From Bacillus ectoiniformans (GTDB lineage: Bacteria; Bacillota; Bacilli; Bacillales; Domibacillaceae): 64,000 nt of DNA. The stretch is from positions 257,740 through 321,739 of the forward strand of contig NZ_JAFBES010000002.1 of assembly GCF_016908875.1 (NCBI RefSeq), in the 5' to 3' direction. The notes under the pieces were generated by a model. That model was not told where the DNA came from. It saw nothing but the letters and a program-made list of their open reading frames with translations, and ran no database searches. Positions 1 to 8,998 of the stretch are shown here, piece after piece (within the stretch, counting starts at the first letter, position 1; each line of letters opens with the position of its first letter). A program made the position numbers and the translations under genes.

Positions 1-526
1 CGATAAAGTTATAAATAGTATGTATGTCTTTCTTTGGCGCGATCACTTCTAATGTCTGCTTGGCCAGAGCGTCAGATACGGCCGTCACAGCATCTGACTT
101 CTCGATGCCAAATCGAATCGCACCTGACAAAGATGCATCATAGCCAAGCACCGTAATATCTGTACCGTGAAGCGTGGTAACTATTTGGATATCAGAGTCA
201 GCCATCTGTTTGCCGAGAATGGCACATACTGCATGCGGAATGGCATAATGCACATGCAAAATATCTAGTTTCTCTCTTTTAATCACCTCTGCCATTTTAC
301 TGGCTAGGGCAATATCATAGGGCGGGTATTGAAACACAGAATACTGGTTCACATCCACTTGATGAAAATAGATATTATGGTACATACGGTTCAAACGAAA
401 GGGAATGCCTGAAGTGATGAAGTGGATCTCATGCCCTTTTTCCGCTAGTAATTTCCCCAGTTCTGTAGCAACGACACCAGAGCCTCCTACAGTAGGATAA
501 CAAGTAATGCCAATTTTTAATTTCAC
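1..526 (-). CDS. bshA: N-acetyl-alpha-D-glucosaminyl L-malate synthase BshA (5' part, cut by window edge)
   Basis: First step of bacillithiol synthesis: a GT-B glycosyltransferase that joins GlcNAc from UDP-GlcNAc to L-malate in the cytoplasm. About 175 N-terminal residues are present. They include the glycine-rich loop [13 protein letters not shown] near residue 11, typical of GT4 enzymes, and the segment HVHYAIPHA followed by TLHGTDIT. The family is about 375-380 residues, so the C-terminal half lies outside the window. The start is a GTG at 524-526, one base after the bshB1 stop, with a weak ribosome site inside the end of bshB1; the genes are probably translationally coupled. The order mgsA-bshB1-bshA matches B. 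subtilis. Confidence 0.93.
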   Translation of the reverse strand, partial: MKLKIGITCYPTVGGSGVVATELGKLLAEKGHEIHFITSGIPFRLNRMYHNIYFHQVDVNQYSVFQYPPYDIALASKMAEVIKREKLDILHVHYAIPHAVCAILGKQMADSDIQIVTTLHGTDITVLGYDASLSGAIRFGIEKSDAVTAVSDALAKQTLEVIAPKKDIHTIYNFI

Positions 527-527
527 G

Positions 528-1235
528 TTAATCACCTATTAAATCTTCCTTTAGTAATAATGGTTTCGAAGCGAAAAAACCTTCTGCAAATTCCGTTCCG
601 ACTTCTTTGCCCATCAAACGCTCCCGAGCGATGACAGATTCAATATATCCGCTTGTCAATGGCGTATCCACCGTGCCCGCATCTTTGATAAATTGGCTTT
701 GGTAAGATAGCAAGCTTTGTTTTTTCATTTCAATATATGAACTGATGTCTACACAAAAGTCTGGTGTATGAAACCCGTTAATCATATAAAAGTATAGCGC
801 TCTGGCCTTATGCGCGACTGCTGACTCAGCCGTTTGATACTTTCTGATGCCTGCTGAAAAAAATGCCTCTTGAACAAGTTTGGAGCACTGTCCGTGGTCG
901 GGATGGCGATCTATTTCATACGGAGCAAAAATGATGGAGGGGGAATATTGCCGAATGACCTCTGCGACCGATCGGATCGCTTCTTGTGTAATAAAAAGAC
1001 CGCGATCAGGCAAACCAAGGTTCAGCCTTTCTTTGACACCGAGAATGTCAGCCGCTCGGTCCGCTTCTTTCTTGCGGCTTTCAACCGTTCCATTTGATGA
1101 CAGTTCCGCTTCTGTCAATTCACAAATGACAACTGTTTTCCCTTCAGATGTTAGTTTAGCGATGGTGCCGCCCATCCCGATTTCTACATCATCGGAATGA
1201 GCACCAAACGCCAGCACGTCAATTGTTTTACTCAT
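528..1235 (-). CDS. bshB1: N-acetyl-alpha-D-glucosaminyl L-malate deacetylase BshB1
   Basis: Second bacillithiol step: zinc-dependent removal of the acetyl group from GlcNAc-malate, giving the glucosaminyl-malate to which cysteine is added. The LmbE/PIG-L fold is shown by AHSDDVE at residues 12-18 and RHPDH at 110-114, which carry the zinc ligands and catalytic Asp. The 235-residue length is normal. The ATG at 1233-1235 follows an AGGAG site by about 8 bases and directly abuts the mgsA stop codon. It sits in a tight operon with bshA downstream and mgsA and dapB upstream. BshB2-type paralogues exist, but the position next to bshA favours BshB1. Confidence 0.95.
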   Translation of the reverse strand: MSKTIDVLAFGAHSDDVEIGMGGTIAKLTSEGKTVVICELTEAELSSNGTVESRKKEADRAADILGVKERLNLGLPDRGLFITQEAIRSVAEVIRQYSPSIIFAPYEIDRHPDHGQCSKLVQEAFFSAGIRKYQTAESAVAHKARALYFYMINGFHTPDFCVDISSYIEMKKQSLLSYQSQFIKDAGTVDTPLTSGYIESVIARERLMGKEVGTEFAEGFFASKPLLLKEDLIGD

Positions 1236-1631
1236 TTATGCTTCTCCTGCTTTCTCGCCTATTTCTTCTTCGTTCAAACTGTCCACTAATATACGAGCTG
1301 TACCAATATTCGTTGCGAGCGGAACCGTATATACATCGCAAAGGCGAACTAGAGCGGAAACGTCTGGTTCATGAGGCTGCACAGTTAATGGGTCACGAAA
1401 GAAAAAGACCAAATCTATTTCTTTTCTGGCAATTCCCGCTCCGATCTCCTGGTCGCCCCCGAGCGGTCCTGATTTAAAGCAATGAATCGGAAGACCAGTC
1501 TGCTCATGAACCCGCTTGCCTGTCGTACCTGTAGCGAACAGCGTATGCTTTGCAAATGCTTCCTTGTGTTCTTCTGCAAATGAAATTAATTCTGATTTCT
1601 TCTCATCGTGCGCAATTAATGCGATGTTCAT
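1236..1631 (-). CDS. mgsA: Methylglyoxal synthase
   Basis: Converts dihydroxyacetone phosphate to methylglyoxal and phosphate, a bypass of lower glycolysis that relieves sugar-phosphate stress. The 131-residue protein has the phosphate-binding ATGTTG at 33-38, GPLGGDQ at 55-61 with the likely catalytic Asp60, and an HEPD segment near 87 carrying the conserved His. The ATG at 1631 is preceded by a strong AAGGAGG site. It lies between dapB and bshB1, as in B. subtilis. Being next to bacillithiol genes makes sense because bacillithiol helps detoxify methylglyoxal; that link is inference. Confidence 0.95.
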   Translation of the reverse strand: MNIALIAHDEKKSELISFAEEHKEAFAKHTLFATGTTGKRVHEQTGLPIHCFKSGPLGGDQEIGAGIARKEIDLVFFFRDPLTVQPHEPDVSALVRLCDVYTVPLATNIGTARILVDSLNEEEIGEKAGEA

Positions 1632-1644
1632 AACTGCCTCCTTA

Positions 1645-2445
1645 TTAACCGATAATATGCTCCATACCGTAAATAAGCGTATCTGTTTTCATCACAGTTT
1701 CTACACACATTTTAACCCCGGACATGAAAGATGCGCGGTTATAGGAATCATGACGGATCGTGAGTGTCTGGCCATCTTCTCCGAACAATACTTGCTGGTG
1801 AGCAATTAACCCTGGCAAGCGGACACTGTGAATACGCATGCCATCAAAATCGGCTCCTCTTGCTCCTTGGATCGTTTCTTTTTCATCCGGATGCCCTTGC
1901 GTCTTCGTTTCTCTCACTTCTGCCATCATTTGAGCCGTTTTCACAGCTGTGCCAGAAGGAGCATCAAGCTTCTTATCATGATGCAGTTCAATGATTTCAA
2001 TGTCCTGAAAATATTTAGCGGCCATTTCGGAGAACTTCATCATGAGTACCGCACCAATAGCAAAGTTTGGCGCAATAATGCATCCTAACCCTTTTTCTTC
2101 TGCCAGCTGTTTAAGTTCTTCTAGCTGGGAGTCTGTAAATCCTGTTGTGCCGACCACTGGGCGAATATGATGTTCAAGCGCTGTCTTTGTATGTATGTAC
2201 CCCGTTTCCGGTGTAGTTAAATCAATCAGTACGTCCGCTTCTATTTCAGTAAAGCATTTATTCATGTCGGTAAAAATTGGCACATCTGCCCCAGAGAACC
2301 CTTCAATCTCGCTTAACAATTTCCCCTCGTGTTTATGGTCAAGTACGGCAACCAGCTGAAAGCTCTCTGTCTCCTGAACCATCTTAACAGCTTCTGCACC
2401 CATTCTTCCGCGTGCTCCTGCAATAATAATTTTCACTGTTTCCAT
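1645..2445 (-). CDS. dapB: 4-hydroxy-tetrahydrodipicolinate reductase
   Basis: NAD(P)H-dependent reductase of the lysine/diaminopimelate pathway. It supplies the cell wall cross-linking residue and, in sporulation, lies upstream of dipicolinate. The N-terminal Rossmann motif GxxGRMG is at residues 10-16, and the substrate site [15 protein letters not shown] is near 153-168, with the His pair and Lys conserved. The frame runs nine codons further upstream, but the ATG at 2445 has AGAGGAGG at ideal spacing and gives 266 residues, the usual length. Only two bases separate it from the MazG-like gene. Confidence 0.95.
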   Translation of the reverse strand: METVKIIIAGARGRMGAEAVKMVQETESFQLVAVLDHKHEGKLLSEIEGFSGADVPIFTDMNKCFTEIEADVLIDLTTPETGYIHTKTALEHHIRPVVGTTGFTDSQLEELKQLAEEKGLGCIIAPNFAIGAVLMMKFSEMAAKYFQDIEIIELHHDKKLDAPSGTAVKTAQMMAEVRETKTQGHPDEKETIQGARGADFDGMRIHSVRLPGLIAHQQVLFGEDGQTLTIRHDSYNRASFMSGVKMCVETVMKTDTLIYGMEHIIG

Positions 2446-2447
2446 TG

Positions 2448-2777
2448 TTATTCCTCCTCTATTCTCGTCCATCGGTCTTTATCTCTCGTATTAAACTTAT
2501 CCATTACTCGGTTATGAGCAGTTTCTAAATCAATATGTAATGAATTGGCGAAGCACGTAATGACAAACAGCAGATCACCAAGTTCCTCTTCTATCGCTTT
2601 TTCTTTCTCAGTCGACTTCTTTGGCTTCTCCCCATATACATGGTTCACTTCTCTTGCCAATTCGCCTACTTCTTCCGTTACCCGTGCAAGCATGGCTAAT
2701 GGGCTGAAATATCCTTCTTTGAACTGGCTGATGTAGTCGTCTACTTCTTTTTGAATGTCTTGAATGGATTTGGCCAT
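2448..2777 (-). CDS. ypjD: MazG-like nucleotide pyrophosphohydrolase (YpjD family)
   Basis: All-alpha NTP pyrophosphohydrolase, probably a housecleaning enzyme acting on non-canonical nucleotides; its natural substrate is not established. The metal-binding helices show [12 protein letters not shown] and, further on, [10 protein letters not shown], the EExxE and ExxD pattern of MazG domains. The ending RDKDRWTR is typical of YpjD. I chose the ATG at 2777 (109 residues), which has GGTGA upstream at normal spacing. A GTG at 2792 would add five residues but has no ribosome site. This is the first gene of the dapB-mgsA-bshB1-bshA run and is divergent from the YitT-family gene. Confidence 0.85.
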   Translation of the reverse strand: MAKSIQDIQKEVDDYISQFKEGYFSPLAMLARVTEEVGELAREVNHVYGEKPKKSTEKEKAIEEELGDLLFVITCFANSLHIDLETAHNRVMDKFNTRDKDRWTRIEEE

Positions 2778-2978
2778 CCCAGATTTCACCACACTTTCGT
2801 TTCATACTATTTTCATGTTAGCTAATTCTTTAAATAATGACAATGAATTTATATTTTTAAGGATCATTGAAGTCGACTTCCTCCTCTCAATCAAGTGTTG
2901 TCGGAATCATTATTGTTCTATATAATGACTTCTATCGACAAACATCAATTCATCCTATGTTAAGGAGGCGGACGCTGC

Positions 2979-3839
2979 ATGAAAATGAAAAATATCTTTT
3001 TTATTATTCTAGGATCTGCCATTTTCGGTTTTGGACTTGTTCATTTTAATATGCAAAATAATTTAGCCGAAGGCGGTTTTACTGGTATCACTTTGCTATT
3101 ATACAGTTTATTTGGCATTGATCCTTCCTATTCAAACCTGATCTTAAATATACCGCTGTTCTTTATCGGATGGAAATTGCTTGGGAAAACCTCTTTTTAT
3201 TACACCATTCTTGGTACTGTGAGCCTTTCCGTTTTCCTTTGGCTATTTCAGAGATACCAATTGGCCATCCCGCTTCATAATGATTTATTCTTAGCCGCTT
3301 TGTTTGCCGGGGTATTTATCGGCATTGGGCTAGGCATCACATTTAGGTATGGGGGCACTACTGGCGGAGTAGATATTATCGCCCGGCTCGTTCATAAGTA
3401 TTGGCAGATCAGCATGGGAAAAACCATGTTTATCTTCGATGCCTGCGTCATTATTGCTTCTTTATTAACGTATATCGATTATCGTGAAGCAATGTACACA
3501 CTGGTTGCTGTCTTTGTTGGCGCAAGAGTCATCGACTTTATGCAAGAAGGTGCCTATGCCGCTCGGGGTGCGATGATTATTTCTAACCACCATGATGAAA
3601 TTGCTATGAAAATCAACCAGAAAATGGACAGAGGTGTGACTGTTTTAAAAGGGCATGGATCTTTCACAAAAGAGAATCGTGAAGTCCTCTACTGTGTGGT
3701 AGGAAAAAATGAAATTGTCCGCTTGAAAAATATCATCACATCCATCGATCCGCACGCTTTCGTTTCTGTGACAGTCGTTCACGATGTCCTTGGCGAAGGA
3801 TTTACTTTAGACGAAAATAAACAGCCTATTGAAGTATAA
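2979..3839 (+). CDS. ypjC: YitT family membrane protein (YpjC)
   Basis: Integral membrane protein of unknown function, 286 residues. About five hydrophobic segments lie between residues 5 and 180, with the glycine-rich loop FRYGGTTGGVDI between two of them. A soluble C-terminal DUF2179 domain follows from about residue 210. The start at 2979 is set by TTAAGGAGG. It stands alone on the plus strand between the dapB operon and the ypjB region, as in B. subtilis. A convergent terminator follows at 3859-3888. YitT proteins are suspected transporters, but no substrate can be read from the sequence. Confidence 0.85.
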   Translation: MKMKNIFFIILGSAIFGFGLVHFNMQNNLAEGGFTGITLLLYSLFGIDPSYSNLILNIPLFFIGWKLLGKTSFYYTILGTVSLSVFLWLFQRYQLAIPLHNDLFLAALFAGVFIGIGLGITFRYGGTTGGVDIIARLVHKYWQISMGKTMFIFDACVIIASLLTYIDYREAMYTLVAVFVGARVIDFMQEGAYAARGAMIISNHHDEIAMKINQKMDRGVTVLKGHGSFTKENREVLYCVVGKNEIVRLKNIITSIDPHAFVSVTVVHDVLGEGFTLDENKQPIEV

Positions 3840-3858
3840 AACATATGTCTTACACAAA

Positions 3859-3888
3859 AACAAAGCAGGCGAGCTCGCCTGCTTTGTT
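3859..3888. terminator. Bidirectional intrinsic terminator
   Basis: A perfect palindrome with CAAAGCAGGCGAG as its left arm is flanked by A and T runs, so it can end both ypjC (plus) and the minus-strand gene that ends at 3898 if read from the other side. Confidence 0.85.
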
Positions 3889-3897
3889 TTTTACTTA

Positions 3898-4575
3898 TTA
3901 ATCTTCACTTGTCATTCCTGTGTACATTAGCAATAAACGCGCAAGCTCTAGCACCGCTACCGCTGCTGCTGCTACGTATGTCATAGCTGCTGCATTTAAT
4001 ACTTTGCGGGCTTCACGCTCTTCATCATTGCGAATGATCCCAGATGAAACAATTTGATCCATTGCTCTTGATGAAGCATTGAACTCAACCGGCAGCGTAA
4101 CAATTTGGAAAAGTACACCTGCTGCCATTAAAACAATACCAAGCAATAACATTTGTGAGATAGTCGAGAAAATACCGATCATAATAAAGATCCAAGATAG
4201 ATTAGAACTAATATTAGCCACTGGTACTAGCGCATGACGGAATCGAAGGAATGCATAGCTTTCAGCATCTTGAATAGCATGGCCTACTTCATGTGCAGCA
4301 ACTGCTGCTCCGGCGATCGAATGTCCGTGAAAATTATTGGAAGACAGGTGAACCGTTTTAGTTAGAGGATTGTAATGATCACTCAAAAATCCTCTTGTTT
4401 CAACGACCTTCACATTGTGCAATCCATTATCATCAAGAATTCGGCGAGCCGTTTCTGCACCATTCATCCCAGTCGATACCGGAACTTTGGAATATTTCTT
4501 ATATGTGCTCTTTACCTTCATCTGCGCCCAAAGCGGAACGGCGATAAGAAGCAAAAAGTAAATTATAAACCCCAT
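3898..4575 (-). CDS. Zinc metallopeptidase, YugP family (DUF2324)
   Basis: Membrane-bound zinc peptidase of 225 residues. It has an N-terminal transmembrane segment (residues 2-18), the HEVGH zinc motif at about 96-100 in AAHEVGHAIQ, and three further hydrophobic stretches from about 115 to 220. The family is widespread in Firmicutes, but its substrate is unknown. The ATG at 4575 has a GGGGG stretch upstream at rather long spacing, so initiation may be modest. In B. subtilis yugP lies elsewhere, so its place between ypjC and ypjB is a local rearrangement. Function beyond proteolysis is not known. Confidence 0.85.
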   Translation of the reverse strand: MGFIIYFLLLIAVPLWAQMKVKSTYKKYSKVPVSTGMNGAETARRILDDNGLHNVKVVETRGFLSDHYNPLTKTVHLSSNNFHGHSIAGAAVAAHEVGHAIQDAESYAFLRFRHALVPVANISSNLSWIFIMIGIFSTISQMLLLGIVLMAAGVLFQIVTLPVEFNASSRAMDQIVSSGIIRNDEEREARKVLNAAAMTYVAAAAVAVLELARLLLMYTGMTSED

Positions 4576-4644
4576 AGCTTTTTAAATACCCCCAAATTTT
4601 ATTTGTTTTCTTGATTATAGTTTACCCTTTATATTATTTTCATG

Positions 4645-5433
4645 TCAATTCTTCTGCTTCTTTCGCACCTCTTCTTGTGCACCTTTGAATTTTCTCCAGC
4701 TGACATAAGATAATGTGGAAATAATAATGCCTCCTGTAATACTTATGACCCACACAAGTGATGGCTGAGCTGGTTCATCATGGGTCTGTTTAAATAACAT
4801 TTGCAGTTCTTTCTCAAGCTGTTCCATTTCTTGTCCGGTACGACCATCCGCTGCCCATTTTTCCCGTAATTGATCAATGGAATGAATTTGGCTGTCTAAT
4901 GAAGAGAAATCCTTGGAAGGCATATCCACTTTTAAACTCGGCTGGATCATATTATAAGTGGATAAGAACGTGTTTAATGCTTCGTTAAATGCCTGCGCAT
5001 CCTGCTTTTTGGCGGTGGATTTAAGCGCAGCCCATGCGGACATAACAGGCTCTTCCATTTCAGTCCATAAAGGCTGCTGATTAGTTGCCACGGCATCTAC
5101 CGCTAATCGAAACGAAGTTACAGCTTCCACACATTCCCTCTCTTTTCCCTCGGGGTTCTGTACGGCAAGAAGAGCTTGCTGATAGGAAGCATTGATTACC
5201 GCCCACTCACTGGTGGATAATAAAACTCCCTCCGTTTGAATCAGACTTACCTCATTATTAAAGTACAAGAGAAGATCCTCAGCTTGGCTGTATCGGCCAG
5301 CATTCGTAAATTCTAACGCCTGGTCCGCAATATTGTCTAATTTAAGAAGCGGAGAATCTAAACTTTCAGCCTGGCTAGTTATCGGGGTCATTAAGAAACA
5401 GCATATGACAAGTAAATATCCTAAAATTCTCAT
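4645..5433 (-). CDS. ypjB: Sporulation protein YpjB
   Basis: Sporulation-associated protein of 262 residues with a signal peptide (residues 1-22, ending in SQAES) and one C-terminal transmembrane helix near 228-248 (WVISITGGIIISTLSYVSW). The cytoplasmic tail is basic. The part between is predicted helical and carries no known catalytic motif. The start at 5433 follows AGGAGGGAG. It lies between the YugP-like gene and ypjA, as in the B. subtilis order ypjB-ypjA-qcrC. The name rests on the family and context; molecular function is unknown. Confidence 0.8.
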   Translation of the reverse strand: MRILGYLLVICCFLMTPITSQAESLDSPLLKLDNIADQALEFTNAGRYSQAEDLLLYFNNEVSLIQTEGVLLSTSEWAVINASYQQALLAVQNPEGKERECVEAVTSFRLAVDAVATNQQPLWTEMEEPVMSAWAALKSTAKKQDAQAFNEALNTFLSTYNMIQPSLKVDMPSKDFSSLDSQIHSIDQLREKWAADGRTGQEMEQLEKELQMLFKQTHDEPAQPSLVWVISITGGIIISTLSYVSWRKFKGAQEEVRKKQKN

Positions 5434-5580
5434 TGTTCTCCCTCCTATAACTCCTACTTTTAATGTATGAGCAAAAAAAGAGAGTAGAACAATAAGGAAA
5501 GTTACTTGTTCATCTGTATTCTTCTAAAACGTGAACAATTCTTTTCATCAGCAGGAAAAGTAAGCAAGGTTTGAATCATT

Positions 5581-6180
5581 CTAGTATTCAGGCATGGACC
5601 AAGTCATTCTTTTATCGCGGACTCCCACGTACCATCCGATAAAGATCGAACATACACTTAGCCAAAACGTAAAATAGCCGATCTCTTGTATGTATAAACT
5701 TAGTTGCGAATACACCGGATATTGCATAAACACGTAATCGATGATCTCATTGTGAAGTGTAATAACAGCAGCGAATACCAGATGCCACGTTTTGATTCGG
5801 TAAAATGGAGCATACAGCAACCCTTGAACAGCCATACCTAGGTGAGACGCCATCAGCATATATCCTTCCCATGGCAAAAATCCTGTGACTTTTAACGTCA
5901 GCAGATTCATCACCACTGCCCAAATTCCGTATTTAAATAAAGTGATGACAGCTAAAGCTTGAAAAAGACCCCACTGTTTCTTCAGCAGAAAGCCAAGCAG
6001 AACGAATACAAAAAATAAACTCGCCGTCGGACTATCCGGTACGAATAGCCAAAACTTAGGCTCCGTTCTTTCTAATTGTGAACCATACCAAATGTACCCG
6101 TAAACCGTGCCTACTACATTAATAATAAACAAGGCCCATAGAAAGGAACGGTTGGTTAATATCCAATAGATTTGCTTCAA
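5581..6180 (-). CDS. ypjA: DUF1405 family membrane protein YpjA
   Basis: Polytopic membrane protein of unknown function with about six hydrophobic helices; 199 residues from the chosen start. The open frame extends 67 codons further upstream, through the qcrC terminator and into qcrC. A TTG at 6178-6180 preceded by GGGAGGCG at 8-9 bases gives the family length and the family-like N-terminus KQIYWILTNRSFLW, so I take that TTG as the start. The gene follows qcrABC after a terminator, a conserved position. A role related to the bc complex is possible from context only. Confidence 0.8.
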   Translation of the reverse strand: MKQIYWILTNRSFLWALFIINVVGTVYGYIWYGSQLERTEPKFWLFVPDSPTASLFFVFVLLGFLLKKQWGLFQALAVITLFKYGIWAVVMNLLTLKVTGFLPWEGYMLMASHLGMAVQGLLYAPFYRIKTWHLVFAAVITLHNEIIDYVFMQYPVYSQLSLYIQEIGYFTFWLSVCSIFIGWYVGVRDKRMTWSMPEY

Positions 6181-6230
6181 AGAAATACGCCTCCCATAGA
6201 GCTGCTTTCTGTTTATTATACAAAAAGAAA

Positions 6231-6255
6231 AATGCCCCAAACAAGTTGGGGCATT
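6231..6255 (-). terminator. Terminator of the qcrABC operon
   Basis: The stem AATGCCCCAA pairs with TTGGGGCATT around a 5-base loop. On the minus strand it is followed by TTTCTTTTTG, just after the qcrC stop. Confidence 0.88.
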
Positions 6256-6262
6256 CAATTTC

Positions 6263-7030
6263 TTATTTTGCTTCCAATGTAGAAATGAATTCCGCCAGTT
6301 TGTCCAGCTCTTCATCATTCCCTTTAAATTGGCCGGCAGGCATTGCGCCTTTACCGTTTTTAGCAATTTCTTTAATTTCATCAGGTTTTAATCCTGTGCC
6401 AACTAATGTTGGGCCAGCTGCTCCGCCTGCCAGGTTATCCCCGTGACAGTTGATACAGCCGTTTTCCTGATAGATTTTGAACCCATCAGAGTTTTCATCA
6501 ATTTCTGCTTCTTCTGTGATCTTACCTTGTGCTTTTGCCGCTTCCCAGTCATGATAAGCAACAGATTCCCAAGTTAAAAATACAGTAGCAGCTAATGCAA
6601 GCATCATAAAGCCTGTCGCAAACGGACGTTTCATTGGGCGGCGTTCAGGTCCGCGGTCAATGAATGGAGCTAAAAGAAGTCCTCCGAATGCAAGTCCTGG
6701 AATAACAAACGCACCGATAACGTTATATGGTCCAGAAGCATACGTATATTTCAATAATTGATAAAGGAATAAGAAATACCAATCCGGCAATGGAATATAT
6801 CCTGTATCTGTAGGATCCGCAACACGCTCAAGCGGCGACGGATGCGCGACTGTTAAACATAAATATCCGATAAGGAAAACAGCTCCTACCATCCACTCTT
6901 TTAACAAAAAGTTTGGCCAGAAGGCTTCTGTTTTACCAGGATACTCCGAATAATCTTTAGGAATATTCGGTTTGCGTTCAGCTGGCACACGTGAATCACC
7001 AACGAACTTCATCCCTTTTCCACGATGCAT
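6263..7030 (-). CDS. qcrC: Menaquinol:cytochrome c reductase, cytochrome b/c subunit QcrC
   Basis: Subunit of the bc-type complex that passes electrons from menaquinol to cytochrome c at the plasma membrane. The N-terminal half (to about residue 160) resembles subunit IV of b6f, with three transmembrane helices and the PLPDWYFLFLYQ quinol-site region near 80-91. The C-terminal half is a cytochrome c domain with CINCH at 192-196 and a likely axial Met230. This b/c fusion is normal in Bacillus; length 255. The start at 7030 follows AAGGAGG. Covalent haem attachment would need the ResABC system encoded at 54664-58038. Confidence 0.96.
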   Translation of the reverse strand: MHRGKGMKFVGDSRVPAERKPNIPKDYSEYPGKTEAFWPNFLLKEWMVGAVFLIGYLCLTVAHPSPLERVADPTDTGYIPLPDWYFLFLYQLLKYTYASGPYNVIGAFVIPGLAFGGLLLAPFIDRGPERRPMKRPFATGFMMLALAATVFLTWESVAYHDWEAAKAQGKITEEAEIDENSDGFKIYQENGCINCHGDNLAGGAAGPTLVGTGLKPDEIKEIAKNGKGAMPAGQFKGNDEELDKLAEFISTLEAK

Positions 7031-7085
7031 AGCGACCCCTCCTTTTTACAAAAAATGTCTACGATCAATAATCGTCAAAAAATTC

Positions 7086-7760
7086 TTACAATGGACCAGA
7101 AATACCTTGTTTACGGATCATCATAAAGTGAGCTCCCATTAATCCAAGCAATGCTGCAGGAAGGAAGAACACGTGAATCGCAAAGAAACGAGTCAGCGTT
7201 TGAGCTCCAACGATATCACTGTGGCCGGCAAGAAGAATTTTCACTTGCTCACCGATAAACGGTGTAGCAGCTGCGATCTCAATACCAACTTTTGTAGCGA
7301 ATAACGCTTTCATATCCCAAGGCAATAAGTAGCCTGTAAAGCCTAAACCAAGCATAACGAAGAAGATTAATACTCCCACTACCCAGTTCAATTCACGAGG
7401 TTTCTTATATGCACCTTGGAAAAACACGCGTAAAGTATGTAAGAAAATCATTACGATTACTAAACTCGCACCCCAGTGATGCATACCACGGACAATAACA
7501 CCAAATGCTACTTCATTTTGAAGATAGTAAACTGATTCCCAAGCGTTCTTAATATCAGGTACATAGTACATCGTTAAAAACATTCCGGAAAGAATTTGAA
7601 TGACGGTAATAAAGAATGTCAATCCGCCAAAGCAATAAACAAATGCTGAGAAATGGTGAGCTGGGTTTACGTGCTCAGGCACTTCGTGATCAGCGATATC
7701 GCGCCACAAAGGCGTAATATCTAAACGCTCATCAACCCAATCATAAATCTTGTTAAGCAT
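7086..7760 (-). CDS. qcrB: Menaquinol:cytochrome c reductase cytochrome b subunit QcrB
   Basis: Cytochrome b6-type core subunit, 224 residues, with four transmembrane helices. Paired histidines that hold the b haems are visible in RGMHHWGASL and HTLRV and in AIHVFFLPA and MGAHFM. Cys43 (VYCFGG) corresponds to the residue that binds an extra haem c covalently in Bacillus and in chloroplast b6. The start at 7760 follows an AGGAGGCG site. It is the middle gene of qcrABC, 14 bases after the qcrA stop. Confidence 0.96.
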   Translation of the reverse strand: MLNKIYDWVDERLDITPLWRDIADHEVPEHVNPAHHFSAFVYCFGGLTFFITVIQILSGMFLTMYYVPDIKNAWESVYYLQNEVAFGVIVRGMHHWGASLVIVMIFLHTLRVFFQGAYKKPRELNWVVGVLIFFVMLGLGFTGYLLPWDMKALFATKVGIEIAAATPFIGEQVKILLAGHSDIVGAQTLTRFFAIHVFFLPAALLGLMGAHFMMIRKQGISGPL

Positions 7761-7774
7761 GTATTACGCCTCCT

Positions 7775-8278
7775 TTACACGATCTTTGATGGTTCTGGTT
7801 TACCAAGCTGCAGAAAACCGTCTTTAACTTTTGTTGGATAATAGTCAAGTGGTTTTGTCGGTGGTGTACCCGGAACATTTTTTCCGCTTTTTTCATACAA
7901 GCCGTTATGGCATGGACAGAAGAACTGGTTTTTGTGGTCTCCGCCTTCCCAGGCAACCGTACAGCCTAAATGTTTACATACAGGTGAAAGGGCTACAATC
8001 TCGCCTTTATCATCTTTGTAAACCCATGCTGTTTGAGTTACATCTGAAGTGTACCATGCATCTTTTTGTTCATAAGAGAAGTCCACACGTGTTGGTGTTT
8101 TAGTCAACTCATCAACTTTTTGTTTCGTCGCGTGGTATTCACCGGCACCAGCCGTAGCTAATACAGGATCCACTGCGAAACGGACCATCGGCATAAGCAT
8201 GCCTGCTGCCATGAAACCGCCTACACCAGTAAGCGTGTAGTTAAGAAACTGACGTCTTGATACACGTTGTTTGCTCAT
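7775..8278 (-). CDS. qcrA: Rieske iron-sulfur subunit QcrA
   Basis: Rieske [2Fe-2S] subunit that takes the first electron from menaquinol. Cluster-binding boxes CKHLGC and CPCHNG lie near residues 106-111 and 126-131, with the PGTPP loop after them. The N-terminus has RRQFL followed by a hydrophobic segment, a Tat-type anchor. The start at 8278 (167 residues, the B. subtilis length) follows AGGGGGG. A longer in-frame start at 8335 is rejected because it lacks a ribosome site. It is the first gene of the operon, with a promoter at 8356-8384. Confidence 0.96.
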   Translation of the reverse strand: MSKQRVSRRQFLNYTLTGVGGFMAAGMLMPMVRFAVDPVLATAGAGEYHATKQKVDELTKTPTRVDFSYEQKDAWYTSDVTQTAWVYKDDKGEIVALSPVCKHLGCTVAWEGGDHKNQFFCPCHNGLYEKSGKNVPGTPPTKPLDYYPTKVKDGFLQLGKPEPSKIV

Positions 8279-8305
8279 TCTTTTCCCCCCTCTATCGTAA
8301 GCTGC

Positions 8306-8318
8306 GTCCGTCACGGAC
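8306..8318. promoter_or_regulatory. Short palindrome in the qcrA leader
   Basis: GTCCGT and ACGGAC form a perfect inverted repeat around one base, between the promoter and the qcrA ribosome site. It could be an operator or a leader hairpin; no known consensus is matched. Confidence 0.35.
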
Positions 8319-8355
8319 AGTATATAAGCGCACAAACATAAACTAGGACATAATT

Positions 8356-8384
8356 ATGATAATCCAAAGTCGAAATCAGGTCAA
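8356..8384 (-). promoter_or_regulatory. Sigma-A type promoter for qcrABC
   Basis: On the minus strand TTGACC (-35) and TATCAT (-10) are separated by 17 bases, about 80 bases upstream of the qcrA start. Confidence 0.7.
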
Positions 8385-8431
8385 TACGGTAGTGCTTGAA
8401 AAAGCCGGAAACTATGTGACGATTTTCTGAA

Positions 8432-8899
8432 TTATGACATATTCTCCTGCCATTTTTGAACGATGATATTGACAAATTGTTTCGCTTGATCTTCTATTAA
8501 TGAGTACTTATAGGACTCTTCCATATGCTCGAGCGGAACGGAAGGAACCCAAATCAGAGAACCGTCGATTTGATTTTCTTCTGTTTTCCAATAGCTGTCG
8601 GAGGTTAATAGAAACGTATGTTTAAAACCTGCTTGTCCGATCTCCTTTAGCCACTGATTCAAGTTCGTGATCTTTTCATCTGCTGTTTGCTGCTCTAGAT
8701 ATGTAAATGGGGGAACGAGCAAAATTCTGCCTCTAAATTGTTTTTCAAGCAAGACCGTCAGCAATTGCAGAAATTCATACTGCGAAGCAGCACCTTTCAT
8801 CCCTTCGTTAAAAGAAAGAGGCACAAGCGGCATAATGACCGTATCCACATATTCTTTTTGCTGCCGGAATAATTCCGTATCTTTACTATTCCAATTCAT
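8432..8899 (-). CDS. ypiF: DUF2487 family protein YpiF
   Basis: Soluble protein of 155 residues with no known function and no recognisable catalytic motif. Its position between qcrA and ypiB matches B. subtilis ypiF. The ATG at 8899 follows AAGGGTG by about 8 bases. A terminator at 8974-8998 separates it from ypiB, so it may have its own promoter or depend on read-through. The name rests mainly on synteny and length. Confidence 0.75.
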   Translation of the reverse strand: MNWNSKDTELFRQQKEYVDTVIMPLVPLSFNEGMKGAASQYEFLQLLTVLLEKQFRGRILLVPPFTYLEQQTADEKITNLNQWLKEIGQAGFKHTFLLTSDSYWKTEENQIDGSLIWVPSVPLEHMEESYKYSLIEDQAKQFVNIIVQKWQENMS

Positions 8900-8973
8900 T
8901 GTATTTCACCCTTAATCATTTGATAGATTCATCATACCACCCGATTGTATGAATCTCCACCGAATACGGAAAA

Positions 8974-8998
8974 AACCTTTGCCTGTTAAGCAAAGGTT
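8974..8998 (-). terminator. Terminator after reoY/ypiB
   Basis: AACCTTTGC pairs with GCAAAGGTT around TTAACAG, followed by TTTT on the minus strand. The ypiB stop codon overlaps the last base of the stem. Confidence 0.85.
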
